Below are positions 19,251-30,733 of a stretch of 64,000 nucleotides of DNA, one piece after another. How positions within the stretch are numbered: position 1 is the stretch's first letter; each line of letters begins with the position of its first letter. The stretch spans positions 2,976,001 through 3,040,000 of the forward strand of contig OZ218958.1 of the NCBI GenBank assembly GCA_965112735.1. Reading direction: 5' to 3'. The notes below the pieces were generated by a model. The model made no database searches, was not told the origin of the DNA, and saw only the letters and a program-made list of their open reading frames with translations. The DNA is from Phaeosaccion multiseriatum (Eukaryota; Ochrophyta, other classes). The position numbers and the translations under genes are program-made.

Positions 19251-19324
19251 ATCGTCCGCCGCTGCGCCCCTCCACCTCGCTCTCCGACCATGAGAGGCCA
19301 TACACATACACTGCTTCTGGCTCA

Positions 19325-20779
19325 TCAGTCCTCGCAGTCGCAGGGGTGCCCATTGGCATGCACCCACTGCTTGATCTCCTCAAGGACACTGCCCCTGACG
19401 ACCCACTGTTCACCAGCTTCCTCCTCCTCTCTCCTGATGACCTCTGGACAGACACTCCCATCCCACGGACAGCCCACCTCTTCTGAGCGGAGCCACTGCA
19501 GCATTTCCAGGCTCTTGCCTCCTTCAAGTGCCGCTCTGCATACGTCAGGGGTCCAATCACAGAACTCACGCGCGTTGGCATGCAGCCACCGCAGAGCGTC
19601 GAAATGGCCGAGAAGGGCAGCAGTCCGAGCTCCCCTCCTCCAATGGCCGAAAAGGGCAGCCTTCCGAGCTCCCTTCCTCCACCAACTGCCCTCCTCCGCT
19701 CCCTCCAGCTCAGCCCTGACCTTGGGATTGTTCAGCAGACATGCCAGCATAGAGATGTGCCCATAGTCAATAGCACAGAGCCACACATGCTCATCAAAGG
19801 GGGCGTTCACGTCATCCGACAGAAGCCACTCCACCAGTTGCAAGTCCCCCCTCCCCGCAGCAACATTGCAGACCTCCACATTCCACGGGCATTTCCCCTC
19901 CTTGGTGTCAGCCGAGTCCTCTGAGCGCAGCCACTTGAGCACATGCAGGCTGTGCCGCTCGTTTCTCGATGCCCCTTCGCACACCTCCTCATCCCAGGGA
20001 CAGCCCATGTGATGAAGGGCCTTGCACAGGCTCACATCTCCATACTGAGCAGCGGCCCTGAATGTTTCGACTGTAAGCTCGTAGCCGTGCCTCCTAGCCC
20101 AGTACACACGATCGATGGAGGCAACTACACTCTTTTGGCTTGTCTTGGCTGCGTGTTCCACGATGTAGTACCCTCTCCACTCCTTGCACACCGTCGCCAC
20201 GAAAGCGTACTCCCCCTTTCCCACGAGCTCCATCACCTTTCCATACACTTCCTCCATACCAAAGGCGCTCGCACAGGCGGCCGAGCCAGGAAGGGGAAGT
20301 CGATGAGATGTAGCACGTCCAATGGTTCCACTCTCTCCGCCGGAGGTCGAACGTCGCCGCTTGCTTCCCCCCCTCCTCTCTCTCCCTGCCTTCCCGTCCT
20401 CTACCTCAGCGTCCGGATTGTGGGGGCCGCGGCTTCTGGGCGCTGCTGAGGGTTGTACTTCGAGGCGGAGGAGGATCAGTTCCTTCTCTCTCTCCAGCGC
20501 CCTCTCTTTTCTCTTCTCGTCTAATAACTTTGCCTCCTTCTCCATCTCGCGTAACTTCTCGTCCCTCTCGTGAACCTCCATTCTCATTTGCTTCTTCTCC
20601 TCTCTCAAAGCTTGGAGGTGCATCAACAGCTCCTTCCTCACCCCCTCCCTCTCACCATCCGCTGCTGGTGCTGCTCCTCCCAAGCTCAGCGCCAGGTAGC
20701 TGCCCTGCGCGCTCAACGCCTGCTCCACTGCCTCCTCCTTCCTACTCACTGTTGCGATACATGCATGTATGTCCTCCAT
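19325..20779 (-). CDS. F-box-like/ankyrin repeat protein ANK3 (type X)
   Basis: 484 residues from the ATG at 20,779-20,777. It is nearly identical to ANK1 and includes the 39-bp tandem duplication (19,603-19,681). Differences cluster around the F-box-like/ankyrin boundary (HAAKTSQKSVVASIDRVYW against HVATTSQASVVASIDRVYW) and in one repeat (DEHVWLCAIDYGHISMLACL). The frame is open upstream of the ATG, but the conserved MEDIHA start is preferred because it is an ATG in every intact copy. Divergent with FNIP3 across 243 bases. Confidence 0.85.
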   Translation of the reverse strand: MEDIHACIATVSRKEEAVEQALSAQGSYLALSLGGAAPAADGEREGVRKELLMHLQALREEKKQMRMEVHERDEKLREMEKEAKLLDEKRKERALEREKELILLRLEVQPSAAPRSRGPHNPDAEVEDGKAGRERRGGSKRRRSTSGGESGTIGRATSHRLPLPGSAACASAFGMEEVYGKVMELVGKGEYAFVATVCKEWRGYYIVEHAAKTSQKSVVASIDRVYWARRHGYELTVETFRAAAQYGDVSLCKALHHMGCPWDEEVCEGASRNERHSLHVLKWLRSEDSADTKEGKCPWNVEVCNVAAGRGDLQLVEWLLSDDVNAPFDEHVWLCAIDYGHISMLACLLNNPKVRAELEGAEEGSWWRKGARKAALFGHWRRGARTAALLGHFDALRWLHANAREFCDWTPDVCRAALEGGKSLEMLQWLRSEEVGCPWDGSVCPEVIRREEEEAGEQWVVRGSVLEEIKQWVHANGHPCDCED

Positions 20780-21022
20780 GATGGAATCGTAAGACAAAAA
20801 GGCCGATTGTTTGTTGCCCTCCCCTCTTGCTTCCAGCCCTCGGAGCTGTGAGGCCTCTACGAACCTAGCACCAACACGCACGTCAAGTCAAATCAGAAAT
20901 TTCGAAATTTCATCTTTCATCAGTCGGTCTACACCACTATAGGTATCGCAGAGACGCTGGAAAGGGGGAAGGAGAGAGAGAGTACATTGAAGGGCCGAAG
21001 GAAGGGAAGAAGGGGGGGGGGG
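20780..21022. promoter_or_regulatory. Bidirectional intergenic region ANK3/FNIP3
   Basis: 243 bases. One GAAATTTCGAAATTTC block lies at about 20,896-20,911, followed by CATCAGTCGGTCTACACCAC and the purine leader. It is shorter than the ANK1/FNIP1 spacer mainly through fewer GAAATTTC units. Confidence 0.6.
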
Positions 21023-22657
21023 ATGGAAGAAAGCCATGAAGAGACTGGTGGAGCGGGGGGAAATTTGCCAGAGCGCACCAGTCTCAGCAGCAGCGGGCCT
21101 GCGGCATTGAGGGTGGTTGCTGGCCGTGTTTCGAACAAGGCTCTGTGGGGCGTATGCAAGGAGGTCGACAAGTTAACCTCCCGCGCTTTGGTGATCAACG
21201 CCGACATGCCCCAAGCTGTCCAGTCGCGTGTGCTGAGTATGCTGAAGCAGCAGCAGCAGCGGGAGCGCGAGGAGTCTCAACGCCTTGCTGCGGCTTCCTC
21301 TCCTCGTCCCGCCTCCATGCAGGGAAGACATGCCGGGGAAGGGCTTCGAAGGTCAGGGAGGATTAGGGCGAGGCAGCCAGACCATGGTATGGCGGGCTCC
21401 TTTCGCGTCAAGGCGGTGCGCCTCGGCATCCAACGCCAAGACGCTGACGAGCTGACTCCTGCTGATACGGCTCTTGCTCTCAAAGTGTTGGCACTGCTGC
21501 CACTCTTGGTCAAGCGTGTGTGGTTTTCGGAGTTCTTCGATGCGTGCCGCGTTGCTGTACCGAGCGCCGTGGAGGAGGTGGAGTTTTCAAGCCTCTCAAG
21601 GTTCAACAGGCCAGTCGTTCTCCCCCCCTCGCTGAAGAAGGTCACTTTTGGAAATTATTTCGATCAAGCTGATTTGGTGTTACCAAGCTCTCTGGAGGAG
21701 CTGGAATTTGTATGGAACTCATTGTTCAACAGGCCAATCGTTCTTCCCCCCTCGCTGAAGAAGGTCATTTTTGGAGAAGACTTCGATCAGGCTGGTTTGG
21801 TGCTACCAAGGTCTCTGGAGGAGCTGGAGTTTGCATGGAACTCAAGGTTCAACAGGCCAATCGCTCTCCCTTCCTCCCTGAAGAAGGTCACTTTTGGAGA
21901 ACACTTCGATCAGGCTGATTTGGTGCTACCAAACTCTCTGGAGGTGCTGGAGTTTTCAGAGGAGTCATTGTTCGACAGGCCCATCGTTCTCCCTTCCTCG
22001 CTGAAGAAGGTCACTTTTGGAAGAGACTTCGATCAGGCTGATTTGGTGCTACCAAGCTCTCTGGAGGAGCTGGATTTTGTATGGAACTCATTGTTCAACA
22101 GGCCAATCGTTCTTCCCCCCTCGCTGAAGAAGGTCGCTTTTGGAGAACACTTCGATCATGCTGATTTGGTGCTACCAAGCTCTCTGGAGGTGCTGGAGTT
22201 TTCAGAGGAGTCATTGTTCGACAGGCCTATCGTTCTCCCTTCCTCGCTGAAGAAGGTCACTTTTGGAAGAGACTTCGATCAGGCTGATTTGGTGCTACCA
22301 AGCTCTCTGGAGGTGCTGGAGTTTTCATGGGACTCAAGCTTCAACAGGCCAATCGTTCTTCCCCCGTCGCTGAAGGAGGTCACTTTTGGAGGTGGATTTA
22401 ATCAGCATGTGGTCCTTCCCAATGGTGTGGAGGAGGTGGAAATGGGGCGTGACTTTAACCTCCCCCTGGACCTCCCTCCCTCTCTGCGGGCTCTTACACT
22501 GAGTCCTGTATACTCCTGCCCTCTTCCGAGCCTACCTGCTGGGCTGAAGAAGCTTACGGTGGGGGTGGGGTACCCGCTGCCTGCAGATCTACCCGAGGGG
22601 CTTGAGGTACACCAACATCGCTTTGAAGGATTAATCACTACTTTTCAAGCCTACTAG
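21023..22657 (+). CDS. FNIP-repeat protein FNIP3
   Basis: 544 residues from the ATG at 21,023, intact to TAG at 22,655-22,657. Same N-terminal domain as FNIP1 (ALRVVAGRVSNKALWGVCKE) and seven double repeats, but in a different combination: two units (LFDRPIVLPSSLKKVTFGRDF and LFNRPIVLPPSLKK) recur twice each, suggesting unit shuffling within the solenoid. The cap is the same as FNIP1 until GLEVHQHRFEGLITTF. Divergent with ANK3 and convergent with the tail frame and CC2. Confidence 0.87.
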   Translation: MEESHEETGGAGGNLPERTSLSSSGPAALRVVAGRVSNKALWGVCKEVDKLTSRALVINADMPQAVQSRVLSMLKQQQQREREESQRLAAASSPRPASMQGRHAGEGLRRSGRIRARQPDHGMAGSFRVKAVRLGIQRQDADELTPADTALALKVLALLPLLVKRVWFSEFFDACRVAVPSAVEEVEFSSLSRFNRPVVLPPSLKKVTFGNYFDQADLVLPSSLEELEFVWNSLFNRPIVLPPSLKKVIFGEDFDQAGLVLPRSLEELEFAWNSRFNRPIALPSSLKKVTFGEHFDQADLVLPNSLEVLEFSEESLFDRPIVLPSSLKKVTFGRDFDQADLVLPSSLEELDFVWNSLFNRPIVLPPSLKKVAFGEHFDHADLVLPSSLEVLEFSEESLFDRPIVLPSSLKKVTFGRDFDQADLVLPSSLEVLEFSWDSSFNRPIVLPPSLKEVTFGGGFNQHVVLPNGVEEVEMGRDFNLPLDLPPSLRALTLSPVYSCPLPSLPAGLKKLTVGVGYPLPADLPEGLEVHQHRFEGLITTFQAY

Positions 22658-22985
22658 AATGTCCCGTGCAGATTTCGACAGTGTAGCAACCGCATGGGTC
22701 CGCGGGAGCGGAGGCGAAAGTGAGCCCTGCCATCTTACCCCCCCCCCCCACCCCCTCCACTCCTCCCTTCGGCTGCGGTGCGAGAACCCAGTGCCTTCTT
22801 GGACTATCTCCCTCATCCACACTGCCTGCCTGCTCTCAGAGTGACTGCAGTCCCAAGCCTCGACTCGCCCACGCCAAGAGAGAGTCCACGAAGGCTGCCA
22901 CCGTCTGCCGCTGCCGCCACGTGAGGCGCGCCCTCTCTTCCTTGAGCACAAGGGCAATCTCCACGCTCGAAGCTTGACGCCGCTG

Positions 22986-23360
22986 CTATACCACCAACTG
23001 TCGCTGCTGGCGCCGGGGCTGACTGTGCTGGAGGCTGTTTGCCGCAGCGGTGCCCTCAGTGGCAGCAGACGGGGCGACGGAGAGGAGCGTCACCAGCAGC
23101 AGAATAGGGGCGGCGTCGTCCTCGTCTTGCTCGCCGTCCCCGTCCGGGCCTCCCTCAGCCTCGCCATTGCCCGCACCAGCATCAGGGCCACGCGCACCCG
23201 CACCATCGTCCCCTCCTCTCCAAGCCGCCACCGCCGCCGTTGTTGTACCACCAACTGCTAGTGGTGCTTGAGGCTGCCCAATGTACACACCTGCCACTGT
23301 GCCCTTTTCCCAAGCGGGATTGCACGTTGGTGATACAGCAAATGGTGCGAGCCCACCCTC
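22986..23360 (-). pseudogene. Tail frame of unit Y (T-short, copy Y2, interrupted)
   Basis: Same sequence as 6797-7330, but an in-frame TAG at 22,986-22,988 (Gln codon in Y1) cuts off the Gln/Arg-rich C-terminus. Supports the view that this frame is non-coding or decaying. Confidence 0.25.
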
Positions 23361-23740
23361 GACGGTCAGCTCCTCCTCCTCTGACTCTTTGCTCTCTCAG
23401 AGGAGCCGCAGCAAACAGTGCTACGGGGCGCTCTCCCTCCAACACCTACACCCATCCACCGAGCCACATACACATGGACGGTGCGCGGCTCCAAAACATC
23501 GTGCGACCACACCCCAAACCGAAAGAGGACGAGACTGAGTCAAGCACGCCTCCCCCACCCCGCCGGGCAGCAGGAGTAGAAGCAGGAGCAGGATCAGGAT
23601 CAGGATCAGGATCGGGATCAGGATCAGGAGCAGGATCAGGAACCGGAGCAAGGCTCGCTCCGTCAGAGGCTCGCCTTGCATCTAGCGTCCAACGCTGGAA
23701 GCGGCACTGGCTGTAACTGTTTTGAAACTGTTCAAGTCCG

Positions 23741-24456
23741 TCACCAGGGGGGGCGAGTCATGGACATGGTGGCTTGTCCGGCGTCCACCGCTCCGACGGC
23801 GGCCTTCTTGAGACGCAACCCTCGCCCCACAAAGAGAGACCCGGCCACAGACAGGGTGGAGTCAGCCTGTGACATCACAGGTATTGCACACAAGAGTAAG
23901 TCAAGCGTAGAGCCGTAGAGTGTAGCATGATAGCGTTTAGGTTAGAGCCACACACACGTGCACACACACACACGCGCGCGCGCGCGCTCGCACATTGGTG
24001 TGGTACTCAGTCAGCCAGTCAGTTGGTCAAGTCAGTCAGTCAGTCAGTCAGTCAGTCAGTGGCTGAGTAATTCAGTTGGTGGCTGAGTCAGTCAGTCAGT
24101 CAGTCAGTCAGTCAGTCAGTCAGTCAGTCAGTGGCTGAGTAATTCAGTTGGTAGCTGAGTCAGTCAGTGCGTCACCAGACAGGGAGGTACACATTTGGAC
24201 CGGTAGATAGGCCAATGGAGGGAGAGAGAGGTGGGGGGGGGGGGGGTGGACTGGCAGGCACAGAACCACACAAGAGGATGTGTACTGTGGAGGCACTCAC
24301 ATAGGCCTGAGGTGTCCACTTGTTGGCCTTCGTAGCGCCACTGCTGGCAGGGTCGGTTGCTCCCTCTGCAAAGGGAGAACCGAGGGGCGTGAGGGGGGTG
24401 GGTGGGTGGGTGTACTTGTCACAAGCAGGTTCAGCTCGGTGGACTTGCACAGGGAA

Positions 24457-24495
<39 letters not shown>

Positions 24496-27400
24496 CAGAC
24501 AGAGAGAGAGAGAGAGGACCAGGCCGGGCCAGGCCAGGCCACCAGATCAAACGAGTGGGAAAGAGGAGTCCGTGAGCGTATTTGGCTTGGCCTCTTGGCC
24601 CTCCATGCTCTCCTCTCCTCTCCCTCGTGTTTGTTGTTCTACTCATCTCTCCTCGTGCTTGTTGCTGCTTACCTTGGGCAGCGTCCCCAGGGGGGAGGTT
24701 GGTCTTGTGCCAGAGGGTGGCGTCGTAGGGCATCTCTCCCCTGTTGCGGGGGGTGGGCGAGGGGTTGGGTGAGGTATGGCCAGGTGTGGAGCAACGACAG
24801 AAACCCAGCGCACACGCACACACGCACACACGCACACACGTACACACACAAGCAAGTAGGACCTTCCGTGAAACAAGTTGTGAAGTCCACACACTACAAC
24901 TTCCTCCACTCCCCCCCTCTCTCCCTTCGTCCCTCCCTCCCTCCCTCTCTGGCCCATGTCCCTCTCACTCACCCTCTTCCGCTGTTGATGAACTGCGTCA
25001 GAGGCGACGGCGGGCGATTGCCCCACTCCATCGTCGCGGAGAAAGTCTCTCCGAGCCCCACCGTCTCCGGAGAGTATCCGGTCTGTTGCAGCCTCCGCCT
25101 CAGGTCCTGACGCACCGGAGGGGAGAGCCGTATTCGGGGAGAGAGATAGGGAGTGGGCGAGGGGAGGGAGGGAGGGAGGGAGGGAGGAAGGGAGGGAGGG
25201 AGGAAGGGAGGGAGGGAGGAAGGGAGGGAGGGAGGAAGGGAGGGAGGGAGGAAGGGAGGGAGGGAGGAAGGGAGGGAGGGAGGGAGGGAGGGAGGGAGGG
25301 AGGGAGGGAGGGAAAATCTGTCCTTAGACCTCTGTGAGTGCGTGAGCGTCCTCCTTACGTAAGCATGCGTGTGTACCTGCATGCTTCCCGACGAGGAGGG
25401 GGTGCCCCGGGTGGTGACGAGCTTACCCCTGGCTGTCTGTGTGTGTGCGTGCGTGTGCTGCGTGTGCCCTCCACGCCGAGAGGCTGCATACACACAGAGC
25501 AGGGAAGGGTGGAGGGGGGCGTCAGGGCCACGCGCGCAAGCCCGTAGGCATTGGGTAAGCCGGCAGGCAAGAAGAGGGCACAATCTTACACCTTGATGCG
25601 CTGTAAGAACAGGAGTGTATACAGCATACACATGCTCTGATATGCTCTGCGGCTGAAAGTGAGGGCCCTCTCCCCCCCCTCCTATACACAGTCTGCCTGG
25701 ACAGTTTCAGTTTTCATTTCAGTTTCAGAGTCATATGCTTGGGTACAGTACTCACTTTGCCTGGAGGAGGCGGCGGTGTAGTCAGACTGCATCCGACGGA
25801 GCTCTCTGTGAAGTGCCATCTGTGTAACCGCCTCCTCCGCGATGGTGTCTGGGGAGGGGGAAGAGGGGGAGGAGGGAGGCAGAACCCAAACCAAGACAAA
25901 GCGCACACACACACACACACACATATATTCGAGGAGAGTTGGGGGCATAGAGGTGAGGTGTACGGGAATTAAGACTTTTAATGCTGACCAGTGGGCAACA
26001 ACAACGGCTACCCACCACCACCACCACCACCAACGCCACCATTGGTTGCCATCCCACCCCCTCTCTCACCGTCCTTGGCCACGACGTCTCTCTTGAGCTT
26101 GAGCACTCCCTCCTTGGTGAGGACCATCTCCTCGTGCTGCGCATCCATCTCCCCCCTGAGGGCCGCGTTCACCTTCTTCTGCGCCGTCAGCTCCACGTCC
26201 TTCAGCTGGGAGTGAATGAGTGAGTGAGTGCGTGTGTGGGTGCGCGGGTGGGGTGGATGGGTGTGTGCGTGGGTGCGTGGGTGGGTGGGTGGGTGGGTAG
26301 GTGGATGTGTTTCGAAAGGCGTATTTCCCCATTTGGTTGAGTTCATTGTGAGCGAAGGGGCATGACGAGAGGAAGGGGGGGAGGTGACAAGAGAGGATTG
26401 CCTGCCTTCGGTGGCATGACACATTTCTATGCGAGCATAGGTAAGCTTCCGTCACTACTCAAGTCAACCCGCGTTGAGATGGCGTGCATGGTATGTCTCC
26501 ATCCATGCCTCTGCTCCTGTGCTGACAGGGGTGGGTGAGGCCAAAAGGCACACGCAGTACTTCCCCTGAGCTTCGCCTCCATGTCCCGCACACGTGCCTC
26601 GGCCTCTAACCACTTGGTCTCTGCATCCTGCACAGTTTGATTCTAAAGGAAGGGATAAGAGAGGAGGAGTAGGAGGAGGAGGAGGAGGACGTGAGAAGAG
26701 CTCAATATGTTCGAGCAGAGGGAGGGAGCAAGCAGGACAGAGAGCGCAGCGCATTAAGTGTTCGAGTCGTTGGGGACACAAACAATGAGCGCATGTGCTC
26801 CATGAAACGCCTTGCAATACACCAAAGCGTGTCACCCCCGCTCGTCCCTTCCCCTCTCACACCCTCTCTTTCGGTCCTGTTCCTCTCTCACTCACTCACG
26901 CACTCAATCACTCACCGCCTCCCTCCTTCCCTCCTTCCCTCCCTCCCTCCTTCCCTCCCTCCCTCCGTCCGTCCCCTGTCCTGTCCTGCCACCTACCGCC
27001 TCCTTGCCCTGAAGCATGAGTTGGTCCGTCCGATGGAGGTCCTGCAGCCGCATGCTCCTCTCCTGCAGCCACCGCTCCACACTAAGCTTAGCCTTGCCTT
27101 CGAGCTTGGTGCGGTGCTCCAGCAGCCCCCCAAGGTCGTGCTTCAGCGTCGATATCTGTGAGGGCCGGGAGGTCCAGCGGAAGGGAAGGGGGGGGGGGGT
27201 GAATGAGGACAAGGGAGGCCTTACACAGCCAAGCTCCTATCGGCCATCTCTCTCGTAAGGGTTGACGACGGAGGATTCTTCGCACAGACAAACAGATCTG
27301 GAGGCATATGGGGGGCACACACAGAGAGACAGACAGACAGATAGAGAGGCACATGCGGAGACGGGCAGACAGACAGACAGACACAAAACAGATGGGATGG

Positions 27401-28522
27401 AAAATTGAAGGCATTGGCTAAGCACCCACCTCGTGCTCCATGAGGCGCATGCGCTTCTTCTGCCCCTCCCTGGCCACGTTCTCGATCTTCGCGGCCTTGT
27501 CGTAGCGAGCCACCTTGGCGAGGGCTTGCACATGCTGTGGGGAGAGGGGAGGGGGGGGGGGTTGAGGAGAGACAAGTTGAGGACGAGAAAAGATAAATAC
27601 GTGGTGCGGAGAGAAAGAGTGAGAGGGGAGGGAGGGAGTGAAAATGGGTGCGGGGAAAGAGAGGATGAGAAGAGAGAGAGGATATGGTGACCTGCAGAGA
27701 GAGAGTATGAGAGGGGAGTGCAAAGAAGAGTGAAAAGAAGAGTGTAGCACCCTTGTGCGCGAGCAATGGGATGCATGTACGCGTACCCACCTCAGATTTC
27801 AGTACCGATAGGCTCTCCTCGAGCGCGTCTGCCCTCCGAACACTTTGGCTCAGCTTCGCTCGCACGGCCTCCTGCACCGAGCGGGTTGAGAGATGGGTAG
27901 ACGCAGAAGCAAGCACAGAATGGATGGATGGTCGGATAACATCAGAGTGACTGGCTCCTAACCCAAAAGGATGATGAAGCTCGCCCGAAAGAGAGCGAGC
28001 GCCAGAGCGAGAGGAGCGCGAGGGGCCCCACTCCACCTTGGTGCTTTTCCGTACCGCTTCTTGATCGAGGTCAGCGCTCTTGTACACCTTGATGTCGCGC
28101 TCCTGAGCTTCGTAATCCTCCTAGAAAGAGGAGAGAATGGAGAGGGAAAGGCAAGAAAGGGTTGGGGAGGAGGAGGGAGGGGAGGAGAGGACAATACAAG
28201 GGGACCAGCCAAGAGAAGAGAGTAGACTGGATGATGAGGCAGGATGTATAGGGAAGGAGAAGGGGGGTAGTAGGAACCATCCTGATGTGTCTGCTTTGCC
28301 CGTGAACCAAGAAACAAAGCCCAGTCTCCCTGAGCTTCTCCTTCGGCCTTCGGTGCTCGAGCCATCGCCACTCGCGTCTATGCTATGTATATTGATATCG
28401 TATATTTCTCGCGCCCCTCTTTACTAATTACGACCCACCTGCAAGCGCTTGTACTTTGTCTCCACCTTCTCCAGCTCCTCCAGCCTCTTTCGGAGACGGC
28501 CCAGGTCCGCCTTGGTAGCCAT
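23741..28522 (-). CDS. 14-exon coiled-coil protein CC2 (one splice donor lost)
   Basis: Same exon order as CC1, start ATG 28,522-28,520, stop TGA at 23,741-23,743. Exon 2 carries a 6-base in-frame deletion (YKSADLDQEA against YRSGHADLDQEA). The donor after exon 6 (about 26,573-26,578 on the + strand) reads GGAAGT instead of GTGAGG, so normal splicing there is not possible. The nearest alternative GT lies 4 bases further and would shift the frame. All other exons remain open. This copy may make a truncated or altered product. Confidence 0.6.
25150..25313. repeat. Expanded GGGA/GGAAGGGAGGGA tract in CC2 intron 10
   Basis: A higher-order repeat of about 20 bases (one GGAA per several GGGA) follows an ordinary (GGGA)n run. 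It is the longest of the four equivalent tracts and shows lineage-specific microsatellite expansion after duplication. Confidence 0.9.
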
Positions 28523-28730
28523 TCCTGCCGCCTGCCTATTGCAGCCCCATCACAGACGGGCTCAAGATCGGCTCAATCAAGAAGGGTCACAGTTTCAGGA
28601 TTCCCAACTGTGATTGGACAACCACACACTCACTCGATGCCAATGCGGGAGGTTTGATCGTCCGCCGCTGATTCCCTCCATCTCGCTCTCCGAGCACGAG
28701 AGGCCATACACATACACTGCTTCTGGCTCA

Positions 28731-30178
28731 TCAGTCCTCGCAGTCGCAGGGGTGCCCATTGGCATGCACCCACTGCTTGATCTCCTCAAAGACACTGCCC
28801 CTGACGTCCCACTGTCCACCTGCGTCCTCATCCTCTCTCCTGATGGCCTCTGGACAGACACTCTCGTCCCACGGACAGCCCACCTCTTCTGAGCGGAGCC
28901 ACTGCAGCATTTCCAGGCTCTTGCTGTATTTAACTGCATATCTGCAAGCGTCAGGGGTCCAATCACAAAGCTCACTCGCATTGGCATGCAGCCACCGCAG
29001 AGCGTCAAAACGGCCGAAAATGGCAGCAGTCAGAGCTCCCCTCCTCCACGAACTGCCCTCCTCCGCTCCCTCCAGCTCAGCCCTGACCTTGGGACTGTTC
29101 AGCAGCCATGCCAGCGCAGAGAGGTGCCCATTCTTAACAGCAGAGATCCAATTCCAGTGCTGAAAGGGCGCATTCACGTCATCCGACAGAAGCCACTCCA
29201 TCAGTTGCAAGTCCCCCCTCCGCGCAGCAGCATCGCAGACCCTCCAATCCCACGGGCATATCCCCTCCTTGCTGTCAGCCGAGTCCTCTGAGCGCAGCCA
29301 CTTGAGCACACGCAGGCTGTGCTGCTCGTTTCTCGATGCCGATTCGCACACCTCCTCATCCCAGGCACAGCCCATGTGATGGAGGGCCTTGCACATGCCC
29401 ACATCTCCATACTGAGCAGCAGCCCTGAACGTTTCGACTGTAAGCTCGTAGCCGTGCCTCCTGGCCCAGTGCACACGATCGATGGAGGCAACTACACTTG
29501 CTTGGCTCGTCGTGGCTGCGTACTCCACAATGTAGTACCCCCGCCACTCCTTGCACACCGTCGCCACGAAAGCGTACTCCCCCTTTCCCACGAGCTCCAT
29601 CACCTTTGCATACACTTCCTCCATACCAAAGGCGCTTGCACAGGCGCCCGAGCCAGGAAGGGGAAGTCGATGAGAGGTAGCACGTCCGCCATCTCCACTC
29701 TCTCCTCCGGAGGTCGAACGTCGCCGCTTGCTTCCCCCCCTCCTCTCTCTCCCTGCCTTTCCCTCCTCTACCTCAGCGTCCGGATTGTGGGGGCCGCGGC
29801 TTCTGGGCGCTGCTGAGGGTTGTACTTCGAGGCGGAGGAGGATCAGCTCCTTCTCTCTCTCTGTTGTTTCATCTCGCGTACCTTCCTTTTCTGAGACTTC
29901 TTCTTCACCTCGCGTACCCTCTCGTCCCTCTCGTGAGCCTTCTCTTTCGCCTTCTCGTCCCTCTCGTGAGCCTTCTCCTCTCTCAGCTGCTTCTTCTCCT
30001 CTCTCAAAGCTTGGAGGTGCATCAGCAGCTCCTTCCTCACCCCCTCCCTCTCACCATCCGCTGTTGACGTTGCTCCTCCCAAGCTCAGCCCCAGGTAGCT
30101 GCCCTGCGCGCTCAACGCCTGCTCCACTGCCTCCTCCTTCCTGCTCACTGCTGCGAGACTTGCATGTATGTCCTCCAT
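28731..30178 (-). pseudogene. ANK4 (type Y), frame broken in the N-terminal coil
   Basis: The start (ATG 30,178-30,176, MEDIHASLAAVSRKEEAV) and the long C-terminal part are intact, but a rearranged, shortened stretch at about 29,845-29,880 puts them in different frames: the first stops near 29,843. The second frame is open from about 29,870 to 28,731 and contains the whole F-box-like and ankyrin region (GMEEVYAKVMELVGKGEYAF onward), so an internal start at 29,624 could give a 297-residue protein without the coiled coil. The insertion of mobile DNA at 30,275 also removed its shared promoter with FNIP4. Confidence 0.7.
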
Positions 30179-30289
30179 GTTGGAATCGTAAGAAAAAAGG
30201 CCGATTGTTGTTAATGGCCCTTGCTTCCAGCCCTCCTCGGAGCTGTGAGCCCTCAACGAATCTAGCACCAACACATCTGCAGGACGGCC

Positions 30290-30701
30290 TTGAAATGTGC
30301 TCCACACGGACACCAGACCGGGAGCGGCAGCAGCCCACAGCGAGACCCGCAAGGAGCGACACTACAGGGGCACCTACGACCGAGAGCGTGTTCGCCTCTC
30401 CACCTTCGCCATCGAGACCCACGGTCGACTCGGTGCACAGGCGCAATCGCTCCTACACGCACTCGCCGAGCACGTGGTCTCCCGCACGGGCCGCACTGGC
30501 TCCTCCACCACCAAGGGCCACGTCCTGACCAGACTTCGCCGTCTCATCAGCTACAGCCACCAGATGTGGCTCTCGGAGCGAGAGCGCGCCTTCCTGGGTC
30601 GGCTCAACCGCGGAGCCGGTCCTGCACACTCGCTCTTAGAGGGGGAGAACCGGCCCCTAAGATTCCCCCTAAGGCCTCAAAGCCAAATTTCAGTTTCTTA
30701 G
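30290..30701 (+). mobile_element. Retrotransposon reverse-transcriptase C-terminal fragment
   Basis: The + frame reads SETRKERHYRGTYDRERVRL, STFAIETHGRLGAQAQSLLH and later RLRRLISYSHQMWL. The pattern 'K..KY......F..FA.ET.G..G..A..LL' is typical of the segment after the reverse-transcriptase domain in non-LTR and related retroelements. Only about 115 residues remain and upstream catalytic motifs are absent, so it is a 5'-truncated relic. It starts exactly where the ANK4/FNIP4 spacer is interrupted. Confidence 0.55.
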
Positions 30702-30733
30702 GTGATTCCTATTAAGTCAACAAAGCCGCCGGG

